64,000 nt of DNA from Leuctra nigra. Lineage: Eukaryota; Arthropoda; Insecta; Plecoptera; Leuctridae. Location: NCBI GenBank assembly GCA_934045905.1, contig OW203767.1:23811073-23875072 (forward strand), written 5' to 3'. Below are positions 10,581 through 22,000 of this stretch, in pieces (positions within the stretch are counted from its first letter, which is position 1; each line of letters begins with the position of its first letter). Under the pieces are notes generated by a model. That model did no database searches. It saw nothing but the letters and a program-made list of their open reading frames with translations, and had not been told where the DNA came from. A program made the translations under genes and the position numbers.

Positions 10581-13500
10581 GCCCGTATCTCTTACGTTTC
10601 AGGCATTCAACCATAAAAATATTGATTTTGCAAAAAAAAAAAATCTCATAAACTTGCACAATATTTGGTAGCCATATATTATTATCATACAAAAATCTGC
10701 TTCTTAACTCATCCCAAAAAGGAAATAGAATTTTCACCTCTACCTACCAACAAATTAACTCACTGGTTGGTTAAGCTATTTATTACGATTTTTATATACA
10801 CTCTACCAGTACGATTTTTTAAATTATAAACCAAAATCTAAATAATTTTCCTATATCCCGTGTTTAAATGTCCTCATATTCTGAAAATAAAAAATTAAAA
10901 GCTCAATATTAATCGAGAGTTGCAAGTTACAAGACATTTGATGAATCTTTTACAGTAAAATATAGTTTAAATGTTGAAATAATTGAAAATTTTTGTAAAT
11001 TTTAACAAATAATATTTTAGGAAAATCTACTTGGGCATCCCTCCTTAATTACAATTGGTGAAAGACATGTGACTCCATGTATTTCTTTGACAAAATAATC
11101 TAATTCTGAACGAGATAGCCGGCCCAAAACACGATTTTCACGGCCTTCTCTAACATATCATCAGGCAAGTTTTGTATGACGGGTCGTGGGCCATAGCGTC
11201 AAATTTGAAATTAATACATGTGTACACCAATATGAGACTTCCTTTGTTGAGATCAAGTAGGCAGAGAATTGTAACTAATTGTGAGTGCCAAGTTCGTGTA
11301 GTATTGCGTATTAACGACTTGGCAGAATGATGCTACCGCACAACTTGATCAAAGCATTCGAAAAGAACGCGAATTTCCATTATAAATGGTTCCATTAACA
11401 TTAGGTTTAAGTTATATGTTATATAATGAACAATACGCTTACTGACGTGTGGAAGCATTATTATTCACTCCGTGTTTCCTTTTAAAAGTTCTTGTTTCTT
11501 GTCACGAATGTTTGCTGTGTGGGTAGTAGCAAGAACAGTAGCGGAATGGCTTCTCGTAAATTCTACCTCTTATCTTAGTTCGCTTTTTTAAGGGCCCGAA
11601 ACCAATTGGTACCCTCAAACCATTATGCTACCGTTAAAGAATTCATCGGACCTTGTTAAAAAAGATATACTACTTGCCTGGAAAACTGCTTGTACAAATC
11701 GCAAACTATAGTCCGTTCAATAGAAAAACATTTGACACCACACCCATAACAAGAACAACGTAATGTGTATCTTACACAAAAGTAATGTTATTGGAATCAT
11801 ATTTTGTGAAATGTGCATCAATCATTTGTATTTGTATTAGTTAATGATTTCTCTAATAAGATTTTCACTTGTTTAATATGTTTGCAATAACCATAATTAT
11901 GTTTTGACCATTGCATTTGTATTTTTTGCATTTTTGTTTTACATTGTATTTTTATACGTGATTTCACTGAAATTTTTGTAATATCAGTAATTTAGGTAAT
12001 AAGTTAGTACCTAATGTACTATAAGTATACTTACTTATTTTGTCTTATTGAGGAAAAAATTTAGGCGTAGTAATACATGTTTGTATTTAAATTGTCGACC
12101 GATATTTTAGATAGGAAAAAGTGTGAACTATTTTTGACATAATAATATTAATAATGTTGTCAAATTAATTACATTAGTGGTAAGAAATTCCAATTTTGTT
12201 CTTGCCACATCGATTAATAAAAAATAAAAATGGTTCTAAAAATGTTAATAAATTAAAATAAACAATCGTGCAAAAGTCCATACAGTGTGCATTTTGTATG
12301 TCTCACAGAAAAATATGTGTGCATCAAATACCACACATTTTATAGACTATAAATTTAAATAAAAGAGTGGACAACTTATAAATCGACCATATAACATTTT
12401 GATTTGTTCAACATTTTTCGATTTTGTAATACCACATTCTCAAGTAGTTTATATACTTACCACACGTTTTATATTATTCTCCATCAAACATGTTTATTTT
12501 CATTTTATTTCATTCGAATGTTTTTCAAGCAGTAGCCATAATGAATTCAATAAATAAACCTATACAAAGATTAGACCATCATTATTTTATTAGTAGTGAC
12601 GAGGTTGCACCATGTTTCATCCCCTGTGCCAGGTTACTAATTGGTCTATAAATCTAACACGAACGTCTAAAACCTGATAGTGTTACATCGTTGATTACAA
12701 TTCAATAATGAAAAAACCTTCCACAATGATACAGACATCTTAGAAGCTATTAGATGTCTAGAAGAAAAGTGGGGTTATTGTAATCAGTTTTTGACGTTAT
12801 TTGTATTGCTTTCAGCTGATAGTTGGTTGTAGCACGCAATAGTATCTTTTATTAGCATAAGTATGCGGACTGACAATTGTCATTAGATCTTTCGTTTTGC
12901 GTGCAATTTTTATGGCTTGTAAAGAGGGCGTTGTTTTTTGGGCGTGGAGGTTTTTGGTGGTTATCAATCTGTTATGTGCTTATCACTAATTTTAAGGAAT
13001 TTTGACAAATGAATTAGGTAGCGGTGAAATAAATTGTTTGAATACATGGTTTAGATGAAGAATGTTTTGAATACTTTTTTTGTTATTTAATATTTAGAAA
13101 AGTGGGTTCAAAAAGATAAATAATAAATAAATAAATAATTTTAACATTTTACAATTTTTTAAACTAAAATATTTAAACCATTGGTGGAATACTTGATATT
13201 ATGCTCAAGGAGCTTGGTTATGCTATAGAACATAAAAGCGCACAGGGTCAGGAAATTATGAGGTATCTAATTGTCTTTCCCAGAACGTTCAATTATTGAG
13301 TTACAAAATATGCTTATAAGGCGATACAAGCGCACGTCTAAGAAGTTTTTGCAGACACAGTTTTGCTACCAAGATCATTACAAAACGTTGAATTGAAATT
13401 TTAAAAAGTATAGAATAGGCATCGCTATATTTTTTGCATGTACTTAATTCGTCTACAGTTGAATTATATTTTATTGGCATTTAAATTAATTAATTTTACA

Positions 13501-13648
13501 TTTGTTAGACAAGTACTTATAAATACTTAGTAATTAAAAAATGTGGGCGCATGTATGCTTCAATATTTATCGACCTTCTAATTGTCATAATTTCTCGAAC
13601 TATAGCAATCAAGTAGTAGTTTGAAAACAATCGTTGCAAATTTGAACA
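10581..13648. other. AT-rich intergenic region without recognisable genes
   Basis: About 3 kb of AT-rich sequence with no long open frame on either strand and no repeat I could match elsewhere in the window. It could be intergenic or an upstream intron or regulatory region of an unseen gene. Confidence 0.5.
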
Positions 13649-13720
13649 TCCTCCTTAGCTTATCGGTTAAAGTGCAGTGGACCACAATCTAAATAGCTGG
13701 GTTCGAATCCCACAGGAGGA
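13649..13720 (+). tRNA. tRNA-like sequence (probable pseudogene)
   Basis: The length is 72 nt, with a 7-bp acceptor stem (TCCTCCT/AGGAGGA), a D arm with box A (TAGCTTATCGGTTAAAG) and a T arm with a perfect box B (GGTTCGAATCC). The anticodon arm does not pair (GTGGA versus CTAAA), so no credible anticodon can be read. The internal pol III promoter is therefore kept while the decoding part is broken. This is typical of a tRNA pseudogene or SINE head. Confidence 0.55.
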
Positions 13721-14407
13721 AAAAGGAAACCTCACTTCAATTATACAAACTTCAAATTGATATTTAATTATCACCCCATCCGAGGTCATCATAAAAAAAC
13801 ATTCTATCAACAAAAATTGTTGTTGGGTGTTGATTGTTTCGATTTTTTATATCTACAAAAACTGATTAATTTTCATCTGAAGCATCAGGAAACCCAAATT
13901 TCGAACATTCTATCAATCTACACCATTCTATTATAATCTCACATTCATGACAATTAATTAATGTCACTCCCCACATAGCCCCAACGTGGGACGCTTGTAG
14001 CACCTTAACCCCCAAGACAACGTTTTCCGCTCGGCTAGTAGAGAATCACGTGGTTCGCTTCTAACTTCACACATTTCGCTTCTGTGCTGATAAGAACCGC
14101 GCTACTCCGGTCAGAATGGCGCGCTGAATTGGAGCAAATTCTGGGCCCATCTTGGGGAAGTAATAGACCGAGAGGGTGCGCTATTAAGAAGGTTTTAACC
14201 CCCACCCCCATCCATTTCACACAGCCCTCTTGCGCGTTCAGCGACCTGCTTGCAAAAGAGGAAGAAATTGCTTCTCGATAAAAAAGGTATCTTTCAAAAA
14301 AGCACACGCCATTAATTCACCACGTCGTTTGCGAAAGGGAGTTTTTTTTATATTGGTCTTTTCAAAACAATCGTCCCATAGGTGAGGATCTTTCCATTAA
14401 GAATCGA

Positions 14408-15532
14408 CCCAGAAAAAACACTCCGTGTAAAAATACCAGCCAAGTCTCTTTAACTATAAAAAAAAATAGAAGAAATCTAAAAATTCAGCACTGAAAAGGA
14501 GTGATATCAAAAAAGGAGCCAAGTCAACGAATTTTCCAAATTTTAATCGTACCATTGAAATAAAAATATCAACCCCCGAGAAATACTTAAAAAAAGGACT
14601 TGGCGCATCGTTTTTTTAAAGACACTTTTCTATCCTAAAAGTATAGGAAGAACTCTACAAGTATATTTTCCTGAGTATATCACATTCATTATCGACGAAT
14701 CATACTACGTTTTAATATAACTAGTACTCTTACCTACTGGCAGTTTTGGTATTTTGTCAATATTCAGAGGAAATAAACGGATAAACGAATAACGAATAAA
14801 CGGAAGCGGCCTAGTCTATTCGTTATTGCCACTATTTCTAGGGTCATATTAATCAATCATACTTCTCAATATCGTGACTGAGGGAAATAGCGAAAGCGCT
14901 CATTACAAGAAGGCCGTCAATGAGATTTGTATAAGTGACTAGTGCACTGAGCCATGCTGCTCAAATAATTACTGACTAGATTTTTATCTAAAGTAATACG
15001 TTATGTAATTTATGAATTTTTTTGGTATAAAATGTTAATTAATAGCAATTAATTACACGGCGAGAAGGTTCAAAGTATAATGCTGTAGTAGGTATGTTGA
15101 TGTACCCACAAAACTATAGGTACCTACCAATCACAAACACAACTGTTCTGTATTTATTGCTTGTAAGACAATGCTATGTTTCTTTGCGTACTTATATTTA
15201 AATTTAAAATATTTTACAGAATGTTCAATATTTAATTTGAAAGTTTTGTCCCAATTTTTCTAGGCATTTCTGAACTACGTAGTATGTGAGTGGCATAAGC
15301 TTAAGAATAGAAAAATGTCTTTAAAAAAACGATGCGCCAAGTCCTTTTTTTAAGTATTTCTCGGGGGTTGATATTTTTATTTCAATGGTACGATTAAAAT
15401 TTGGAAAATTCGTTGACTTGGCTCCTTTTTTGATATCACTCCTTTTCAGTGCTGAATTTTTAGATTTCTTCTATTTTTTTTTATAGTTAAAGAGACTTGG
15501 CTGGTATTTTTACACGGAGTGTTTTTTCTGGG
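14408..15532. mobile_element. Fold-back element F1, copy 1 (CACTCCGTGT family)
   Basis: This 1125-bp element starts CCCAGAAAAAACACTCC and ends with the inverse. Its inverted arms run ~240 bp and include ataccagccaagtctctt, attcagcactgaaaag and the gacttggcgcatcg block. A shorter relative with arms of ~165 bp lies at 20928-21285. The ~640-bp interior is AT-rich and non-coding. I cannot assign a superfamily. Confidence 0.7.
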
Positions 15533-15589
15533 ATATCACTTCTTTTGTTAGTTTATTCATACAGCTTGTAGCACATGTCCGAGCAGGGA

Positions 15590-16740
15590 CTAATTTCTTT
15601 AAAAAAATACGCCTCAACCGATTTGGTTACTATGAAAAGTTGCGTTTGGTATAAGATGAAAATGATTATCCAAGAAGAATAGCTTAAGTTTCGTTATAAT
15701 CGATCCAGCCGTTTTCGATACATGACGTCACTTCCGGTTTTGAAATAGCGGCCGAATTCCGGTATAGGTAATAAGAAAACAATCTAGTTTTATCTAGTTG
15801 ATACCTTCATGAACGACCATCTGAATTCCTAATCCCTATATTTCCGTAAAATCGGTCATGCCGTTTGTAATATATGACGTCACTTCCGGTTTCATTTAGT
15901 GGTTCCTGCCGCCATTTCCGGTACCATTATTTTTTTATTCATTTTTCACAATTGATTTTTCAAATAAATAGCAGAATGAATAAGCAGGAGCTAGTTCAGT
16001 TGCAATCGGTACAGGCGTTTTAGATATATGACGTCACTTCCGGTTTCAGGAATGGCGGCCGAGAACACTGCTACCTTGAATATATAAATTGTATTGTCTA
16101 TGTTACAATGTAAGTTAATTATGTACGTATTTTAAGTATAATTTGTTGAAATAAGTTAAATATTGCGTATTTATGACGTCACTTCCGGTTTAGAAAATAA
16201 GAAAATAATATTTTTTTTATTGATACTTCATATAGATGACCATCTAAATCGAATGGCGCTAATTTCGTTCTAATCGGTCCAGACGTTTTTGAGTTATGAC
16301 GTCACTTCCGGTTTCAAAATGGCGGCTTCCGGTTGGTTTTATAAAAAGGCACCTCAGACGCCAAAAGTGCACATGTGGTAAAAATTTCAGGTCGATCGGT
16401 TCAGCCGTTTAGGCTGTGGCGGTGATAGCGACGTTTCGTGATATCAGAATCATCATCATCTTCAGAATCAGAAAGTGGTGTAATTTCACTGTTTTCTCGG
16501 TCCTCTAGCGCGCAAATGGCATAACCTATTGTTCCCAAATTTGGTATATGTAGTGGGGTGGGCCATAGCTCGAAATTAAGATATTTCGCAACAATGTGAG
16601 ATTTACCAATTTTGAGATCCAGTAGGCCGAAAATGCCATGTTGTTGCTTACAGTAAAAGTGTTTGGTCTGCTCCTCAGTTTATTAGGCATTTACGGTATG
16701 TTGAGTGACTGTGAGTGTATAGTACGACTTGGCTGGGTGG
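15590..16740. mobile_element. Repeat R2 copy 1, carrying the CRE/ETS motif array
   Basis: The right part (about 16370-16740) matches 19985-20350 in inverted orientation almost base for base, including the gattcagat repeats, the cctactggatctcaaaattg block and the ending agccaagtcgtactatac. The left part contains the motif array listed separately. The two inverted copies flank ~3.2 kb that holds a Helitron-like insertion and an exon of the four-helix gene. No transposase is visible. Confidence 0.55.
15723..16316 (+). repeat. Five-unit array of TGACGTCACTTCCGG motifs
   Basis: TGACGTCACTTCCGGTTT occurs at 15723, 15875, 16029, 16174 and 16297, spaced 152, 154, 145 and 123 bp. Each is preceded by a weakly kept 'tc-tcggt-ca-ccgtttt-gatat' segment and often followed by atggcggc. 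TGACGTCA is the palindromic CRE/ATF site and CTTCCGG is an ETS core. The inverted copy at 20450-20740 keeps at least two units. The array may be structural repeat rather than regulatory. Confidence 0.65.
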
Positions 16741-17181
16741 AGCGACCGCTCCACTAGATTATGGAGTAAATAGGGGTAAGAATGGAATGCATATTATTTT
16801 ATACTCTTTAATTAAGTACAATCTCTCAAACAATTCAAATAAAATGTAAATGATAAGGATTCTATGATTACAATGTAAATGATTCTTCCAAAACAATCTA
16901 AACGAAAATCTTACGAACTAACATAATTTTACAGTATGCTACTAAATTTGAAGATTGAAAGCCACTCAAAATGGATCAAAACCGTGCAAAGGTCCTACGT
17001 TTTCGTAATATTTTTGAGCGGATTTAACTCATTTTATAGGGATTTTTAACTCATAAAATTAAAAATGTGAATACTGCACAGAAATCGTGCAATGACTAGA
17101 ATAATAACAACATTAAGTATTATCACAGAGCTTTCATTGAAATGTACATTAGTCACATAATATGTACACGCATTTTAATTA

Positions 17182-18281
17182 AGCGAGCGGAGCGAGCGTC
17201 TCCACTTGAGACTTATGGCTCGAATCTCTGTTTTTTTGTGTGTGTTTATTTGTGCATTTGGCGTCTCCTGCCAAACGAAGTAATGGATCAGGCCAATTTT
17301 TTCACACAACTTAAATTACTATTCTCGTTATGGTCAAAATGATTTTCAGCAAGTTCGCTCCATTGGTTGCATCGGAAACTTGATGTGTAGTTATAGTTAG
17401 CTTGGCAATGGGGATGAAGGAAACTCTGTGTATATAACTGCAATAGTTTGACCGATCATCACCAAATTTTGCAAGGTCATGTGTACCAGCATTATAAGTG
17501 ATTTTTTACAAATCTGTAATGAGCTTCAAGAGTAATAGAGATTTTAATGACATTTGTATACTTAATTTAAAACGGCCAATAGCCACACCACCATTTGACC
17601 TATCAAATGGTCTTCGATTAATCTGATCAATCAAACTCATATTTTGCATGGTCGTTCAGACCAACATTGTCTCTTATTTTACGAATTTTCAGCCCTACCA
17701 GTCAAGAACATAGATGCACTTATTGACAGTTTTAATAACTGTCAGAAATGACATTTCAAAACAGAAATTCCACTGCATTCTGGGTTGCTCTATGTAGCAA
17801 AGCAAAGTTTATAGATGGCTATTCTCAATATCAATGTAAGACAGATTCTTTTCTTAGTGGATCATATTGCAATACATAATGTAGTCAAAATGTAATGTAG
17901 GTATTTCATATACATAGGTATAGGTATACCTTATCTAAAATAATTTATTTTACGATATGGATTGTGTTTCACAGTTATGAAAACAACGTTTTGAATAGAT
18001 AGCATCATATTTTACACATTTCCAGCCCAATCGGTCAAGAATTTACAGACTTATTGCTGTTTTAAGTGTTTGAATATATGTCCAAAGAGATTGATGGAAA
18101 AAATATCAGTACAATAATCTGTTATTTAATTGATCCAGAGTGTTTATGAAAAGTTGCAAGGAAAATTGGTAATAAATAATGTATAGTTAGTTATCTTTGA
18201 TTGAATGGATCGTGCTATGATTGGCGATGTCGTGCGTGTCGGTGCTCGCTCATCAACGCGTTCCACCGAGCGTTTTCCTAG
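17182..18281 (+). mobile_element. Helitron-like repeat, copy B
   Basis: It starts with the family head GCGAGCGGAGCGAGCGTCTC and ends with the GCTCGCTCATCAACGCG hairpin and CCTAG before T. Positions 17555-18281 are nearly identical to 285-1010 of copy A. The first ~370 bp match poorly. No coding sequence is present. Confidence 0.55.
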
Positions 18282-19073
18282 TGTAATTATTGAAGATTAT
18301 ATCTTCTTTAAATATAGGTATACATAAGTAGTTAAAATATAGGAAACAGTAAATCACATAACACACACATAAACAAATTCACAGAGATATAGAACACTTC
18401 CTTAATCATTTTTGACAACTCAACAATCAAAATAACTCATTTGCAAAGTAAAAATCTGATTCATGTTAGCTTATTAAGTTCTGATTATAATTCTGTGGAT
18501 GAGGTTAAAAAATCACCGAAAAAGTAATTCATTGTAAATAAGTTTCTATCGCGTGAACTAATAACCTGAGAGTCAGAATTAAACGAACCAATGTTTTGAA
18601 TCAATCGTTTAATAGGTAATTAAAACATAGCAACAGGCGACAAAAAATAAAAGTGTTGAAGAATGAAAATAGCATTATGCATGACGAATTTCGGTTGAAC
18701 TTGTTACATTATATTATTAAAGTTTGACCAAGGTTTTACCCTGGCCAGGGGCAATGCACAACATGTGTGGTTTCTCGATGAAAAATCCCGTAAGTACCGA
18801 AAAAAAAAACTTTGAGGTTCTTTTATGATTATTCATGCCAAGTTTCAGCTTTTTGTTCAACGGTTATTCAATTGTTTGTAGTTCATATGAAATATTTTCT
18901 TTAACCAGTTTTGATCGTGCCGGACATATTTTTGACTTTCCGAAATCGGATTGGTCTCTACTACAATATACATACAATATTTGCCCTGAAATTAAAATCT
19001 ATAATGACGATATTTAGGAAATATCACAAGTTACTTCGGACTAAAACACCGCCAAATGACTTTGACTCTGCGA
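18282..19073. other. AT-rich sequence 3' of the four-helix gene
   Basis: This interval lies downstream of the minus-strand stop at 19074 and so includes that gene's 3' untranslated region. A short poly-A run occurs near 18802. I see no convincing polyadenylation signal directly after the stop and no other gene. Confidence 0.4.
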
Positions 19074-22000
19074 TCACACCAACGAGTACTCATCCAACAA
19101 CTCCTCGTCCATGTGGGTCCTGATAGGGCCCTTATTGTTCTCCGCTATCTCCATGGGCCCCTGCTTGGGGTCGTACGTGAAGACCTCGTCGCCGATGACC
19201 TCGCAATTGCAGCCCAGCTGGCCGTTGGTTCGCTGGTAGTAAACGACGATGCCGCTGTGCACGATGAAGACTGGAACACAGAAAGAATGGCGACATAGAA
19301 TTGACGAAGGGGTTGTGCATAAAGGACGCCATGCTACAGGGGGGTAGTGGTTACGTCACGACATTTTAAGTTTCACTTGATATGTCAGGCCCTAAAATTT
19401 CGCTAAAAACGATAAATTCTGATAAATTTCGCATTCAGACAAATTATATTTAGGAGAGAGGGAGGGGGGGGGGGGGGCAAGGTGTCTATAGACCAACTTC
19501 TATAGGGGGGGGGGGGGGGGGGGGGGGTAGAGCTTAGGTCTAGATTAGTCCTTGCATGCCAATAAAAGCTTTTTTTATTTGATTAGGTATTTATTGTGGA
19601 AATGATATAAAAGATACTAGAAAACGAGGCTTCCCAGAATGCAACTAGGTATTTAAATATTTGTTGCGTAACTTCATGGCAATATAAACTTATTTCCGTT
19701 ATTTTTATATTTTGTATAAGTAACTTATTGTTTTTATAATATTTTGACTGTGACTATAATTAATAGTCAAATAATAATTTAATATTATTTTAATTATTGA
19801 CGTGTCTTATCACTTCGTGATCATACGACAAATAAACCAGACCAATTATTTTATACTTTCGCAGCATGCACACAAGCACGTTTGATTTGTATGTAAGAAT
19901 TCTAACCGATTCAGCATTGTACACAATACTTGGGAGATTTCCCCACATATGTTGGGCAAAATATTAATCTATTAATATAATATTAATATTATTATAGCCA
20001 AGTCGTACTATACACTCACACTCACTCAACATACCGTAAATGCCTAATAAACTGAGGAGCAGACCAAACACTTTTACTGTAAGCAACAACATGGCATTTT
20101 CGGCCTACTGGATCTCAAAATTGGGAAATCTCACATTGTTGCGAAATAACTTAATTTCGAGCTATGGCCCACCTGACAACATATACCAAATTTGGCAACA
20201 ATACGTTATGCCGTTTGGGTGCTAGAGGGCCATGAAAACAGTGAAATTACACCCCTTTTAAAAGCTATCTGATGATGATGATGATGATTCAGATTCAGAT
20301 TCAGATTCAGATATCAGGAAACGTTGCTATCACCGCCACATCCTAAACGGCTGAACCGATCGATATGAAAATTTTACCACATGTGCACTTTTGGCGTCTG
20401 ATGATACCTTTGTTCTTATAAATTTTTTGTGCCGCCATTTTTAAACCGGAAGTGACGTCATATATCAAAAACGGCTGGACCGATTAGAACGAAATTAGCG
20501 CCATTCGATTTAGAAGGTCATCTATAAGGAACACCAATAGTGAAAGAAGAAATGTTCTATAACCTAAACCGGAAATGACGTCATAAAAATGACAAATCTG
20601 ACTAAAATCATCTCTTATATCAATAACTACATATTCAGAAGGCTTATAATGTTACATAACATTTATAGATACAAATTTTAGGTGGCAGTGATGTCAACCG
20701 CCATTTTGAAAACCGGAAGTGATGCCGTAACTCGAGAACGGCTGGACCGATTGGAACGAAACTTTTGCTATACTTTGTAACATATTATTTATAGCATTAA
20801 CACAGTAACAAGCACAACTTTTCTTAGCAACCAAATCACAAAATCTTATTTTTTAAAAGAATTATAATCTTTGGTGCCACAATATGTTACAAGTTGTAAT
20901 AATAAACTGAAAAAAGGAGTGATATCCCCATAAAAAAACACTCCGTGTAAAAATACCAGCCAAGTCTCTTCAATTAAAAAAAAATAGAAGAAATCTAAAA
21001 ATTCAGCACTGAAAAGTAGTGATATCAAAAAATTGGCCAAGTCAAAACTTTTCAAAAAATACTTGGCGCATCGTTTTTTTTAGGACATGTGTAGATGAGT
21101 ACATTTCATTTCCTGCCTACTTCTATACTATTTATATGCACGATGCGCCAAGTATTTTTTGAAAAGTTTTGACTTGGCCAATTTTTTGATATCACTACTT
21201 TTCAGTGCTGAATTTTTAGATTTCTTCTATTTTTTTTTAATTGAAGAGACTTGGCTGGTATTTTTACACGGAGTGTTTTTTATGGTACAATGTACCAGAT
21301 GTTCCTAACTGTTCTAAAATTCGAGTTTCAAATACATTTAGGAAAAATTAAAGGACATTTTTAACAGTGTAGATAACTTGCAGTGTGCAAGACTTCTGAG
21401 TACATAAGTACACTCAACAATGATAAAACGGTATTTGTAAGAAATGGATTAGCTGAAAACAATGTGATGGCATCATTAAATGTAGTCTCTGCTAACTCGT
21501 CATCTACCTCTAGAAGGTGAGCTCTGATTTCATTGATTATAGCAAGGATTGATTGTCATGGAACCTGACCAGCAGCCAATCAGTTTAGTTCAAAATTACC
21601 GTTTTATGATTTGTTCGGTGTACCATAATCTTACTTTCAGTAATAACTGACAGAATACAATTGATTTCTATTATATTCTATTCTATACGCACTTAGATTG
21701 CAAACCATGGCAATGTCGTACGGCCAAGTCGACCAGTTCTTGACGTCTCTGATCATCATTGTAGCATGTAAGCCGCACACCACAATATGTGACACAACCA
21801 GAGCCCAGTGATGTTTCTTCAGTGAAGGGTAGACGTACATGGCGTTTCTCTGTGAAATAAGTGCACTTGTGGTAAAAATTTCATCCAGATTGGTTCCACT
21901 GCCCTCACGTAAAGGAAGAGACCTAATATCAATTTGTTTGAAAATTTGTGTGTTTGAAATTTGAAAATACATATCACAGCTTAAATTTTTTTTAAGTTTC

